Positions 13,952 through 25,778 of a stretch of DNA of 64,000 nt are shown piece after piece. Source of the stretch: Lepeophtheirus salmonis. Its lineage: Eukaryota > Arthropoda > Copepoda > Siphonostomatoida > Caligidae. Under the pieces are notes generated by a model. The model did not search any database, had not been told where the DNA came from, and worked only from the letters and a program-made list of their open reading frames with translations. How positions within the stretch are numbered: the first letter of the stretch is position 1; each line of letters opens with the position of its first letter. Where the stretch lies: contig NC_052131.2 in assembly GCF_016086655.4 (NCBI RefSeq), forward strand, positions 14,057,940-14,121,939, in the 5' to 3' direction. Position numbers and translations under genes: made by a program.

Positions 13952-14168
13952 AGAAAACCTGATGACTCGTTGCAGATCCGTAGTGAGTGAGGGATTCCAA
14001 AAAATCAGAAATTAATTGCTTCCTTGTAGTAAACCATCACAAAATCAAGTACTATTGCCCGGAGGCAGCTCAGCGGGATTTTATGGCCAGGGATTCCTCC
14101 CCACAAATGCACTCTTCTCCATTGACGAACACCGATCCCAAATTCCGGATCTTACTCTCAAGAACAAT
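13952..14168 (-). repeat. Right arm of the ~217-bp inverted repeat
   Basis: This is the inverted partner of 12611-12827. Its version of the internal palindrome reads GATCCCAAATTCCGGATC, so it is no longer perfect. An open frame of 61 codons on the plus strand starts at 13987, but it is not shared as an open frame with the other arm, so it is unlikely to be a real gene. Confidence 0.75.
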
Positions 14169-14205
14169 TTAATATAAATATATAAATATTGTAATACTTA
14201 AATCT

Positions 14206-14965
14206 ATGTAAGAAAACATATATTAAGATATAATACTATCCTCGTATCTACCTATATTCATAATTCTCATTATTTTTTTTTGGCATCTTCATTTTCCATA
14301 AATAATTACTCCTTCTAAACAGTAAATACCATATATAATTAAAGAAAAGTGTAAAGATCTATTAGATCCAATATTCAGAACTGTATTTTTGTCCATCTTT
14401 TCAGTTTTCAGGTAAAGTTCGAGTCCTCATACTACGAGTCTTATTGGATCTGAGTCCACGTTATCATGTTCTGCATACACAAGATAATAAATAATATCCA
14501 GAGATACCTGTAGTCTTGTCTAAGAGAAGAAAATTACTATGACAAATGACATTGTCAATGAGGGTGCTACAATTTTTGATGAGGTTATCATCAATACAAC
14601 CTACATTGTATAACCAATATAAGAAAACAAATATTAAGATATATTTTTAATACTATACTCGTATCTACGTATATGAATTATTTTGCATCATCCTCTAGAT
14701 CCTCTTTATATTCAATCAATAATTATTAATTACTTATCCTGAATAGTAAATACTAAATATAATTATAGAAAATAGTAAATATATAATTTGAGTATTGAGT
14801 CCATTTTTTCAATGTTCTGGTCAAGTCCTAGTCATCATGCTCTGGGTCTTTTATGTCCTGAGTCCACATATACGGGATTTTCTGGCTCTGAGTGCCAGTT
14901 TTCATGCTCCCAGTCCATGGAAAAATAAGTAGTTTCTGTAGTCTTGTCGAAAGCAAGCTCTCCTT
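14206..14965 (+). repeat. Tandem duplication, ~411-bp unit, two copies
   Basis: The segment starting at 14208 (TAAGAAAACA-ATATTAAGAT) recurs at 14619 in the same orientation. Both copies continue through CTCGTATCTAC, TAGTAAATAC, a tract rich in GAGTC/AGTCC/GGTC words, CTGAGTCCAC, and end in CTGTAGTCTTGTC (near 14520 and 14945). Small insertions make the second copy slightly longer. It looks like a local duplication of noncoding DNA; the GAGTCC-rich part is unusual in composition. Confidence 0.75.
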
Positions 14966-15910
14966 TACCACACATTATTCCTTAATCTTTGACATTATTA
15001 ATTTACTTTTCGACTCAATTCACTTTGTGATGACGTAGTGAGGATAAAAAGGAATAAAATAATAATGATGATAGCTTTGGTAAATAAAAACTTATATTCT
15101 GGCAGGGAGCACTTTCCCTGAATAAGGTAAACACTACAAAAAGCTCTTTTATAATATTTTTTTTTAAACATCTCTGCTCATCAGCCTCACTTCATTGTAG
15201 CTATTAGATAGGGATTTTTTCCTTAAACATAAATTGTGGAAACTTGTTAGAAAACTGAAATATAACATATTAGTGTATATCAACTACCCCCTCCTCCCCA
15301 TCGTACATTCTTGTATTTTCATTAATGGTATATAAATAAAAATATATTTTGGAAAGTAATATCCAATAATACTGCTTATTGGGATAGATAGTAAAGAAAA
15401 TTACATACAATTCGTGCATATATATATTCATTCCATATTATTAAACAAATATAAAATGGCTTATTTCAGTTCAACAAGTATTTATCCTTAAAACTAATAT
15501 ACCTGAACAAAATAAATGAGATTTATTCGCAGTCATAAAATAAATATAATATTATCTCTATTCTACTTAGGTAAATGAAAAGAGATTAGAAAATTAATTA
15601 TATGTTTGTATTCATTCATTCGAATATATATCTATTCAAACATGCATATAGGTAGGTATATTATAGCGGGTGGATTTCTCAGATGCTTTAACTTATTTTT
15701 ATCGTATTCACAATTCTTTTTGTTTGTTATAAAAAGAGAAAAAAGAAAAAACAAACAAAACAACAACAACATGGTATTCATACATAAATAGACAATAATG
15801 TTACTCAGGTGTGTTTTTAGGTGGCCTGTTAATTTGTAATTGATAATATAGAGAAGGAATTGTCATTATTATTTAATACCTGAGTGGTTAGCCTAATTTC
15901 CTAAACAGAT

Positions 15911-16240
15911 TCAATCATATTCAAAGCCTGAGTGTGTGCTCATAAAAGATGAAGCGTAACCCTTCGGATTCGTTGTGGAGTCATAATTGTAAGTCCTTGT
16001 TGGAATCAGAGAAGCATTGGGGAACGACATTTGAGTAATGCCATTTTTTATATCCTTTTCTCCTTCCTTCCATATCACAGCTAAATATAGCTGATCAAAT
16101 GAAACTTCATGATCTTTATTCTTTCTCTCCTCCAAAATATTTTTCTTATTGTCAGGGTTTCCATGTTGACTTTCGATTTCTCTTTTTTTAACATGCCCAT
16201 TCTGCACTGGATTTTCATTATTGTAGATAGATATATGACA
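15911..16240 (-). CDS. Candidate 3'-terminal coding exon, unknown protein
   Basis: A minus-strand frame is open from a TGA near 16240 to a TGA at 15911-15913. The last ~98 codons look more like protein than most frames here: mixed composition, several G/C third positions, a charged N-terminal half rich in K and E, then an aromatic and S/T-rich tail ending in G-F-E-Y-D. There is no ATG at a sensible start, so it would have to be an internal-to-last exon; AG dinucleotides near 16205-16215 could act as acceptor. An ATTAAA polyadenylation-like hexamer lies about 35 nt past the stop. No family was recognised and the upstream exons were not found. Confidence 0.35.
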   Translation of the reverse strand, partial: CHISIYNNENPVQNGHVKKREIESQHGNPDNKKNILEERKNKDHEVSFDQLYLAVIWKEGEKDIKNGITQMSFPNASLIPTRTYNYDSTTNPKGYASSFMSTHSGFEYD

Positions 16241-16613
16241 AGCCCATCACGAAAGCCATCCTTCTTGCGGTTTCTGTCTACATAAGGATAGTGCGTTAAT
16301 CAATATTGGATTTTTATATTCTTGCATACCAAAATTTTACATTCCTTCTCAATAAACTATTTCAAAAAGAAAGGAAACATCCTTCGTTGAATTCCACGTC
16401 TTGAAAGGCAGGACTAGTTGGCATTCTTTCATTTTTATCATGTTTTCATGTGTTATTCTACACTTTGGTGGAATAACCACCTTTTATTGCAGTGGTCGGG
16501 GAAAGGGCGTAAATTGTCCTAAATGGGATAATTTAGGAAATTTTGGGAGTAATGGGAATACAACTTCCTAGTGTTAAATGAAATGGACAAATAAACAGCA
16601 TGCACTTGCGGCG
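16241..16613. other. Noncoding DNA with a possible hAT-type terminus
   Basis: A short, GC-richer part starts at about 16491 with CAGTGGTCGGGGAAAGGG, which resembles the CAGTGG-type ends of hAT transposons. A matching opposite end was not found with certainty, so this is a hint only. The rest holds nothing recognisable. Confidence 0.3.
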
Positions 16614-16920
16614 CAGGGGTTGCGCAGGGGAAAAGCTGGAGGAACTCGCCAGCCCCCAAAAAAGACATTTTTGCTTTTACTAATTTTTACTAGACATTAA
16701 GGATTAAAAATGTATTTTTTATATTTTCTTCCAAAATATCGAAAATATAATTTTGAATTTTTTTCCTACAAATATATCTTTTCATTAATACCTGATTTTT
16801 TTCCCAGAAAAATTTATTATTTGAAATTGTTTTCCAAAACATTTTAATTTTTGAATTATTTTTTATTTCAGATTTTCAAAAAATATCCAAAAAAGAAAAA
16901 AAATAGTTTGGGGTAAATTT
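16614..16920 (+). mobile_element. hAT-like short nonautonomous element, partial
   Basis: It begins with CAGGGGTTGCGCAGGGG and a short GC-rich block ending in CCAGCCCCC, then passes into ~230 bp of low-complexity DNA built from A runs, T runs and TTTGAAATT/TTTCAAA words. The same architecture, a CAGGGG/TAGGGG terminal block joined to a poly-A/poly-T filler, is seen at 32146-32602 and 60543-60768. Such termini are typical of hAT transposons. There is no coding capacity. The right boundary is unclear, so element status is an inference from the shared architecture. Confidence 0.4.
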
Positions 16921-17074
16921 ATTTTACTACAAATTCTTTTGGGATAAAGCTTCAGCATGCTTACTGCTATGAAGACTCAATTCTGGGCTACAACTCATTT
17001 TCTTGACCATTGATTATTAACAAACTACCATTATAAATTCAATTTTTACAAAACAAGTTAATTTTAAATAACGA

Positions 17075-17280
17075 CGTTGCTGAATCGAAAAAGCACTCGG
17101 GAGAAATTATTTTTAAAAACTCAATGTGCGTAGGTGCTTGTCTTGGTCGTTCCAAGCAATGGAAATGCACTTAATGTACTAATGACTAGGTCAGATGAAA
17201 TAATTGTAATACTGTAATGTTTACTTATACTTAATCAGTGCAACTCTATTTGACCAATAAAAGGAATATAAAAAAATAAT
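17075..17280 (+). repeat. Dispersed repeat, partner at 43410-43640
   Basis: Shared blocks in the same order and orientation include ATCGAAAAAG, AATGCAC, TAATTG-AATACT, TTTACTTATAC, AATCAGTG and TCTAT-TGAC-AA-TAAAGGAA. Similarity is patchy and both copies have decayed. It is noncoding and the family is unknown. Confidence 0.55.
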
Positions 17281-17489
17281 ATTTATATTGAAAGCGAGAG
17301 TATGGCTAGTTAGAGATAATATCATTTTTGATTGATTGGTCTTCATTACTGTACTAACTTGCCCCAACAAAGGGATAACTGAGTTCCAAAAAATTGAATA
17401 CATATTAAAATGATATACCAGCTAGAGTACCAATAAAGTTTTTTTTATTAAATTAGTATCAAATGTTGCATGTTGTTTTAATCACATTA

Positions 17490-17565
17490 TCATATCTAGA
17501 TACAAGCTGAATAATATTCAAAAAGTGAAATATGCTCCAAATAGCAAGCTTCTTAGAGCGTTGCC
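17490..17565 (+). repeat. Short direct repeat, partner at 18375-18445
   Basis: Both segments contain ACAAGCTGAATA, an A-rich stretch, then GCCAAATAGC or its close variant CTCCAAATAGC. They lie about 880 bp apart in the same orientation. The similarity covers about 60 bp. It may be part of a larger, older local duplication. Confidence 0.45.
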
Positions 17566-19264
17566 CAAGAACAGTTCGTATAAACATTAAGGTACTCAAG
17601 ATTTAAGCAGCTTTATTAATACCTATTCAAATAGGATATTGCAAGCAGCAACTCTTAAATGTTCTACTTGGAAATTAATTATGGGAGAAAAGGAATAAGA
17701 ACTTGAGGTTTTTTGCATCATCAAAGACTTATAAGAAATTATACCTTATTTGGTCAGTCAGAAAATGTTCCTCTAATAAATTATGAGAAGTGATACTCAG
17801 TACTAACAGAGAAGACTACCAGTAGATATATAGTCAACAGCATTATCCTCAACAGATTATACAAATTTCTAATTTTTGTTACCAAAAGAAAAGAAGGGTA
17901 TCTCGAAACCTGAGGCAATCATTATGTTTTCTTAAAAAAACATAGGAAATTTTAGTAACTAATTGTTTAGAAAGGAAAAGACAATTATAACTAACTTACC
18001 TTGTACAAATAAGACTCTCCCACCTATTATAATACTTAAATAATTTACTATTAAAATACAAATATGCAAAACCTCAAAGGAAAAAATAACAATTACTTTA
18101 ATCCAAAATACCAATAGATGACATCTCTTTGATTATCTTATGATTGATAAATGTATTATTGATTTTCTATATACTTATTAAGAAACTAATTTATTTTTTT
18201 CGATTATAACAATAAGTACTTATATTTTTTGGATAATCACTACTATCTAAATTTGCCGTTAAGATGACAAAAAAATGTCAATATCGTGATTGCTATCATA
18301 GATAAAACACCCTTAACTATGTAATCAAGTTGCTACCAAAATTGGTATATTCAATTTATATTTTAAAAATGTCACTTCTACAAGCTGAATATTACAAAAA
18401 AAATGAAAGTAGTGCGCCAAATAGCCTCGTTTCCCTCCCATTATTCTACTTAGAGACGTTAACTTGGATAGAATATTCATTGTCTCTTTTTTTTATATGT
18501 ACATTTAAAATATATTTAGGTAACACCAATACTAGGATGGTACCTATTGTGTTCTTAATAAATCAATCATTTAATTTTAATTTTATTGCTCTCTTCATCA
18601 GTTTTAATAGTGAAAATGTATTCTTTCGCATGTATTAGCATGACATTCAGAGAATTCTTTGGCTCGGCACTTAAATTTTTTACGAAATTGAAAAGTTCCC
18701 AATATTTTGTTGACGTTTTTATTTTTAATCACAAATGAAAAGTGGAAAAAAATTAAAATTTATCCATAACCCCGAAGAAAATAGTACACCAAAGAAATGG
18801 TTGGTTTTGTAGATAAATTAGTTTGAAATACAATCAATAATAAATAATCTAATTGCTGTTATAAATATTTTTATATACCTAAGCTACTAAACAAGTAATT
18901 TATTTACATTCACAGACAAAACTCCGCCTAATTTGTCAATATAGGGCAAAAGATTAATAAGGCAGGACCACAATTAAATATTAATTATAGTCAAAAATAT
19001 TTTGCATATCGAAGTTTTATTTTGAAGGGAGTAAAATGTCAGGGTGAGACGGATAAAAGTAAAAACATAGATTTTTTAGGGCCACTCTAGCCTACCGGGT
19101 AGTCCATTGATATCTGAAAACTATCTAATACAATAATTAATGAATGTTCAGTGATTGAAATAAATTCATATATCGACATATAAAGACATAAGCAATTAGT
19201 AACAAAACAAAACAAACTTGAGCTCCTTAGCTTTTTTTATAAATCGAGAAAACTATACTTGAAC
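17566..19264. other. AT-rich noncoding DNA
   Basis: Apart from the short repeat partner at 18375-18445, no feature was recognised. The open frames present have AT-driven composition and no family resemblance. Confidence 0.5.
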
Positions 19265-19900
19265 ATGATTGGCAAATTTTCATATGCGCACTCCAAGCAG
19301 TTGGGCGTCTCCAGGACTACAGTCTACGTCGTCAGTATGTCTGAAACGTTGGAGAGGAAGAAGGGCTTTGTCGAAAAGAGCAAACATGACCCGGAGAATT
19401 TAAAGAAAACAGCCAAAGCAATCTCCTCTAGTCCATGAGGGGTCATCCAAGAGATCTCGGGGGTTCACACCAGACTGTCAGGAGAACTATCAAAGAAGTC
19501 GGTGTAAAGAGCCTTTTTTGAGAGTGGAAAGGCTCCTTGTGACACTTGCAATAAAATAAAACCATGATTTTTACTCTTTTTTGATACTTTTGGCCACCCA
19601 CCAACCCTGGTGCCAATCCCCTCGACTACACCTTTGAATGAAGCTTGAGGGAAAAGCCTGCAGTGTTCGCCATCCAAACACCAAAACTCTCAATGCTACT
19701 GCCATTCAGCACTGAGACTCTATTTGCAGCAGGTGCCAGTACTTCCACCGCCGCATGGAGACCATCATTGCCACTAAGGGCGGCCACATTAATGATTGTA
19801 ATAGCTCTGTCACATATATATTTATACCATTAATTTTATTGTTATCAATAAATTATATCTTGTTGAAGTTTAAAATTCAAGGTGTTCAGATTTTACTGAA
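19265..19900 (+). mobile_element. Internally deleted Tc1/mariner-type element
   Basis: The ATG at 19265 opens a 57-codon frame ending at 19438 that contains a transposase helix-turn-helix (SKQLGVSRTTVYVVS) and a basic linker (KHDPENLKKTAKAISS). After a stop, the frame shifts and continues with HQTVRRTIKEVGVKS, the second DNA-binding segment. The catalytic core is missing. From about 19600 the sequence jumps to the C-terminal part: PGANPLDYTF, KACSVRHPN, then RMETIIATKGGHIND, the usual mariner-like C-terminal ending, spread over two frames. The first two catalytic acidic residues are therefore absent; the LDY motif near the third remains. It cannot make a working enzyme. The approximate 3' limit is AAGGTGTTCAGATTTTACTG near 19880-19900. 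Confidence 0.85.
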
Positions 19901-20546
19901 AGTTTTAGCTTTTGTTGGTTTTTTTTAGTGTCTTTCATCTTTTTTGTTTCCCGTGGGTTTTTTTTCTATGTTTTCTTTTAGTCACACCCCTCAGAATATT
20001 ACTTTATGATTTTTTATCTTTCATTTGTTTTTGAACGAAAAGCTACAATGAACTTAGTAGATATCAATATAATAATCTTCTTCCAATCTAACTATTAAAT
20101 AAAATATACTATATAACTTTTATTACATTGGTATACAAAAACACTCATATCTACTTTTTTATCAGATATATTTTTTGGCAGATATTTAAAAAGCTGAAAC
20201 AGCAATCCTGTTTGTCTACCTATAAATATTTATATGTACAATCAATCAGTAGCCTCTATCTCCTTTCGTCATATCCCCCCTTATATAACAAATAATTATA
20301 ATTTACCTATTGTTTTGATATGCTCACTTCACAACTCTTTTTAGTGTAATTATCAAATACTACTTTAAGTGAAAGAAAAAAACCCACGCATAGTACTCTA
20401 AAATAAATGGAAAAAACTATTAACATTCTCACACACAAAAAAAATCTAATTAAGGCATTTCTCCTCATGTCTGTTGAATATAATCAGAGATATCTGGAAC
20501 TAAGTACCTAGTTTTGGCCAATAATTACATCATGCAGTATTATTTT
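19901..20546. other. AT-rich noncoding DNA
   Basis: Nothing recognisable beyond T-rich simple tracts and a short CCCCCC run near 20275. Confidence 0.5.
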
Positions 20547-21465
20547 GGCCCGAAGGCTGACACCTAAATTTATTATTGTTATTTAAGCCTAAATAACAAA
20601 ATTGACCATTAAAATTTTAACCTTAACAGGTTTGGCCTTTAAAGGTTTTTCTTTTTTAAATAAAGTTTTTAGAGTATAACTAACCATATTTCGACATGAA
20701 AGAACTATATACATAAAAATAAAAGGAAATAACAAATTGATAAAAACATTTCAGCATTTAAAAAATGAACTATCTATTACTTTATGTTGATTGCAATTAA
20801 TAAAAAATGTAAGTAAACACCAAAAAATAGAAAAAAAATGAAATATCTTACATTGAAGCAATTTTTTTTTCTTCAAATTTATATGTAAATAAACTTTTAT
20901 ATCAAGTAAAAAATCTTTAAAAAAATTGATTTTTGGCCTATTTAGTTTTTTAATATTTATTAAGAAATTTAATAAGATAGATTGTTAAAGTTGCATGAAT
21001 ATAGATTAAAATAATTTTTCAGGGGAGGGGATTAAATTGGTTATGATTTTATAACTAATAATATATACAAATATAAATAATAATTTAGGTGCAAGGTTTT
21101 AGATCAAGTCTAAAAATGTTTCATATTCCCATCAATTGATCGTTTTAAACTCATAAGCAATTCAATTTTTTCCATGCTATATTATTGTAATATTGAAGAC
21201 ATTTTTTATGGATTTTAATCAAGATAAAGTAATAAATAATTCATTTTTCAAATGCTGAATCTTTGTATCGATTTGTTATTTATTTTCATCAAATAGTTCA
21301 TTCATGTCGAAATATGGCACTGAATCGTAGTCACAACCTAAAAACTTGGTTTATCAAAAAATGATGTTTAATGGCCAACCCTATGAGGGTTGAAAGTTTT
21401 AATGTTAATTTTTGTGTTCTACAGCTTAAATAACAATAATAATGGGGGTTTCAGTCTGCAGGCCG
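20547..21465. mobile_element. Foldback element with ~265-bp inverted arms
   Basis: The left arm 20547-20812 and the right arm 21198-21465 are reverse complements of each other. They start at the outer ends with GGCCCGAAGGCTGA versus GGCCTGCAGACTGA. Both then carry TTATTATTGTTATTTAAGC, a TTAAAA-TTT-AACC block, GTTTGGCC/GTTGGCC, CATATTTCGACATGAA, GAACTAT, TTCAGCATTT-AAAAATGAA, TATTACTTTAT-TTGATT and CATAAAAAATGT-like inner ends. The spacer is about 385 bp and AT-rich with no coding frame. The arms differ by scattered substitutions and short indels. Long terminal arms, noncoding core and no transposase suggest a nonautonomous foldback or long-TIR MITE; the parent transposon family is not visible. 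Confidence 0.8.
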
Positions 21466-23038
21466 TTCGATATCTTCATTTTGTTGCATATTGTTATATG
21501 AGTCCTTTTTTTACTTATTTGAAATGACAAAAGAATTGAATATATAAAAACTATGCAGAAAATGTCCTTCAATTTCCTTTTGACTCAGTTTGAACATACT
21601 GATATTAAAATCATACAAATATGAATTCATGTGCTTCTTTTATAAAGTATTTATATCTTAATGAACTTATATAAATACTTCTTTTATTATTATCAATGCA
21701 ATCATAAAAAAAGGGAGAAAGTTTTTTAAATTCATTGATACATAATAATCTCATTAATTGGCTAGTCATTTGATCGAAAATATCTCACTCTAGGAAAGTC
21801 GATGTATCCCAATGGATATTTTTCATATATGCCCCCCCCCCCCTCTCCCATGAAGTAATTATCAATTATTTCTTTTATGAATACGATTAAAACACAAATA
21901 CTTTCTAAGAATATTCTATGTTATGTGGTATTTCTATATTTTGTAAGTAGAATTAGGACCAGGGAGAGTTAGTAACAACACAGGACGGTTGCCACCGGAA
22001 CTTATTATAAACATCAAAAATGCTACAACTTCAACCTAAGATCGGTAAAATAATTTTTTTGGAAGAAAAATATTTTTTGTGGTAGGAAATTTCTACTATC
22101 TATAATACTGATTAGGGGTTTAGAATAAAAAAATATTTTTCAATCTACCATAATACATTGAAATGGTAATCATTCGGGTAGACTATATAAGTTTACCCGC
22201 ACGTCATATTTTCTCTTTCTATCTCAAAATTGGAGATTATGACAGTGGATAGTTGAAATTCAAATATAGCAACCTCTTAATAATAAGGAAATAACTTCCC
22301 AAAACGAAGAATATATTATTCTATATTATATTCGGACAATTAGCTCTTTGGAGGGTCATGAAAGTAAATGGAATATCTCATTATGTTGAGAAGGTTGTGA
22401 GTTTGTCTCTTATGAAGTATGTTAAGGGGAGAAAGGGGTGGGGGAGTTACACAGAGTTGATGTGAAGGATCAGACTAAAGTAGATCGCATCTCATTGACT
22501 CGACTTATTTCCATGAAAATTTTACTTTTTAAAATCTGATTTAAATAAAATTTTCTATGTAAATAAGCTTTTATTGGGAAATTCAAAAATGAAATTTCAG
22601 ATCTGTAACTCAATCTACCACTGAGTTCTGAATTCCCATAATTGATTTATTGTATCAAAAATATGGGATATTTAATTATTATATATATAAATAAAATTTT
22701 ACATTTCTTGGTTTTAGAGGTGAAATGCTTATAGGTAAAGTCAAGCAATTGCCAGGTTTCCAAAAAACTTAGATGCAATATTAATAAAAAATGTTTGTCA
22801 AAATAAGAGAATAGTATGTTTGAGCTATTTAAGGTAAAAATATAGTCTAGGTCAATCATACTTCTTAATAACAACATATAAATATATATATATTTTTTTA
22901 ATTTTGCTACAAAACTAATGAGCTATGAATGAATGTACTACATGCATCCATCAAATGAGTGGTTTATAAACTGCCATTCAAAATAAAAGGGTCTTAAAGA
23001 TGATTTAGTTCAACTCGGATAACAAAAGTGAACAATTT
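21466..23038. other. AT-rich noncoding DNA with a poly-C tract
   Basis: The stretch includes 12 consecutive C at 21832-21843 followed by a pyrimidine-rich tail. No gene or repeat relationship was recognised. Confidence 0.5.
21832..21843. repeat. Poly-C tract (12 C)
   Basis: A pure C run in very AT-rich surroundings. Comparable G runs occur at 48828-48838, 55491-55500 and 60560-60569. Confidence 0.9.
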
Positions 23039-23178
23039 CAAGAGGGGTTGCAAGTTTTCATCATTTGGGAGGGAGGCTTAGTCCCAAAAACTATCAGCAC
23101 AATTACATTATTATTTATATTAATAGATTTATTATATATATATAATTGATAAAACCCAAGGGTCTAGCGACACCACTG
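23039..23178. mobile_element. Possible hAT-like MITE
   Basis: The right end reads, on the minus strand, CAGTGGTGTCGCTAGACCC, which resembles hAT transposon termini. The left end, CAAGAGGGGTTGCAAG, is a weaker match. The 140-bp interior is noncoding. An 8-bp target duplication could not be confirmed by eye. Confidence 0.35.
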
Positions 23179-24365
23179 CATATAGTTATATAACTCTAAT
23201 ATTTTCCCATACTAATTTTATTTTATATATGTAAGATTCTCCTCATTATAGCTGCAATTCATTTTCTCTCACCAAAATTTTATACTTGACAGCTGATGTT
23301 AATAGTTGTTTTATTTAACTAATACTATAAGTATCGCTCCCGCCTTCTCCTCAACCTCTACAAAATTAACCTCCCTACTTATAAACACTATATGAAGTGT
23401 CATGACCGACATGAAGAAATAAATACATAATATTCTTATACTTTTTGATCCCATTTAATTACTATCGAGTATTTATATACTTGATGTCTTATTAATTGGT
23501 AATTGCAAAAAAAAAAAAAAACATTTCCTCGTGAGTCAATACTACGTGTTTAGTTCCTTTATAAACAGCCTGCATTCGGACAGTACAAAAAAACATACAT
23601 GTGTAGTTTTTATTGATGAAAAGACCATGCATATTTACATACATGTATAACATATGTATTATACACATTTCCTTGGGAATACAAAAAGGAAATTTTCTAG
23701 CTCATAGCAAAAGACATAAAGAGCAAAAATCAAAAGAAATTATCAGCATAACAAGAAAAGAACAACATCAATAGCAGAAAGGGTGGGGGACCAATGGTAG
23801 AATAAATAAAGGGTTTTTTATATTCAATGATCTTTAAAGCATTCAAAGATGTATTGTTAGAAGTTTCAAATAACTATACTAGGATGAAGCGGACTTTCCA
23901 AAAACAGATTATCCTTTTTTATTACTGTATATGGACCGCCTAACACACACATTTGTGCAATTTTATTGAAGTATTTGTTAATATTTATCTTATGTAGAGG
24001 CCCGAAGAAATTTTGAAAAAGTGACAAAAAATAATGAAAATCCCATTTGTGATGTTTAAAATCTGTCTAATAACTTTTTGTGCAAAATATATACGTTAGA
24101 TTAAATTATAATGATTAGAAAGCATTTATACCATTTTTCCAAAAACAATCATTTGTTAAAAAAAAAAAAAGGAAAAATAATTCTGAAAAATTGCAATATT
24201 TACTATAATCTATATAAAAACTACGTATTGATGGATAAAAAAAATATTAAAGTCTAAACTTAGTACACCGAAGTAAAACCATATTTACTATAAATATACA
24301 AGCAAAACATATTGTATAAAAAAACTAAAATCTCTAAATTAAAAGGAACACACAAAAGTGAAATT

Positions 24366-24545
24366 ATACTATGTCAATATTTTCCTAAAATTATTTATGA
24401 TTCTGTTAAAAAAGACACCTTTTGGAAGCCTTCGGATTCTGTGGACCATGTACCCGTTTGGTTTGGTTTTCGAGGTAGCTTCTTTTTTCTTCGTGAAAGT
24501 GAAAACCTTTGCATTAGAATCTACAAATTGGTTTCGGGCCTCATT
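24366..24545 (-). CDS. Coding-like island, unknown protein fragment
   Basis: On the minus strand a frame is open for about 60 codons between two stops, in a patch clearly GC-richer than its flanks. The translation is basic (KKKEATSKTKP, HRIRRLPKG) with varied composition. It has no plausible ATG start, so if real it is an exon or a pseudogene piece; an AAAAG-GTGTC junction near 24414 could be a splice donor. The plus-strand frames over the same interval look less protein-like. No family was recognised, and chance is not excluded. Confidence 0.2.
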
Positions 24546-24949
24546 TTAAATTTGTAACTCGTTTCTTGGCTACTAATTTCACCCTACTATATATGTATAT
24601 GTACATAATTAAGAAGTGAAAATTTAATTTCAAATACAACTACTGCGTTCAAGGGTAATCTATATATATGCCAATAATTTGATTTCTTTCTTTTCTTTTT
24701 TTAAGCACGGAAACTATCTAAAGAAAGTAAATTGATTTCTTGATGTTTTTCAATTCATCTTGTTTCTTGAATCTTATATATATAGATAGATATATAAAAG
24801 AAACAAAAATGGCGTATAGAAGTACATTATATTTCTCGTAGGCAAGTTCTATATGGCTCAACTAAATAAAAGTGACGAATTATTTATGGAAAGAATAATT
24901 AATAAATGAAACATGTACTTATTTTTCTTTTTTGTACCCAATACGGCTA

Positions 24950-24972
24950 TTTTTTTTTTTTTTTTTTTTTTT
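24950..24972. repeat. Poly-T tract (23 T)
   Basis: An uninterrupted T run with no recognisable retroelement body beside it. Confidence 0.9.
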
Positions 24973-25743
24973 GGTGATATAAATAATTAGAGAATTGGGA
25001 GTAATCAATCGTGTGATAAATTTCCTCAAGAATTAATACAACTTTATTTATAAGTTACTATTCTGATGAGATAAAAATAGCAAATCAACCCTAAAAATAT
25101 ATTTTAACTGCTTAAGATATTTATGACTCGATTGTTTTAATTTAATTCCCGCTTTCATTTCTTAAGTCTAGAAATGAAATTTGTGTTAGAGTACAAGGAT
25201 AAAGTGCAAGCGAGACATGTGGTGCTACTGAATTACGTACAATGTTATTATCCGCTGACTTTTATATGATTTTGGGGGTAGAAAATAAATTATTTTTATA
25301 AAGAGGAGAACCATCTACATTTAAAATAGAATTATTGCCGAGAAAATATTTTAATTATATTAAAATACTTATATATTTATTGTGCATTTTTTAATCAATT
25401 TACACCAGATAGGCGAACATTCTTTTTTAGAAGTAGATGTTAAGACACCCACGACTGATTAAGTAATGAAAAAAAACAAAAAAAAACACCTGCATTAACT
25501 TTTTTTCCTTTTTTAATCGATAAACTTAGTTTTTCCCTTGCACAGATCCATTATTTGTTCTTAACTACTCAACTTTAAATTTTAAAAGAGTTATTATTTA
25601 AATTCCACTTTTAAATAAATTAAAATCTTTCATTAGCACAAATACTACAAAATATTTACTCATAGATAATATCAAATCATAATTTATAGTTTTATTTTTG
25701 CAATTTAATGCATTTACCTCGTAAATTTTCTCATATTTTGCTA

Positions 25744-25744
<1 letters not shown>

Positions 25745-25775
<31 letters not shown>
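25745..25775. repeat. TA dinucleotide microsatellite
   Basis: About 15 uninterrupted AT/TA units. Shorter TA tracts occur near 9640, 26870 and 52710. Confidence 0.9.

Positions 25776-25778
<3 letters not shown>

Noticed and set aside
18330..18638. 102-codon plus-strand frame resembling a membrane protein
   Set aside because: Hydrophobicity comes from T-rich codons. There is no signal, family or GC rise, and the segment overlaps a short noncoding repeat.
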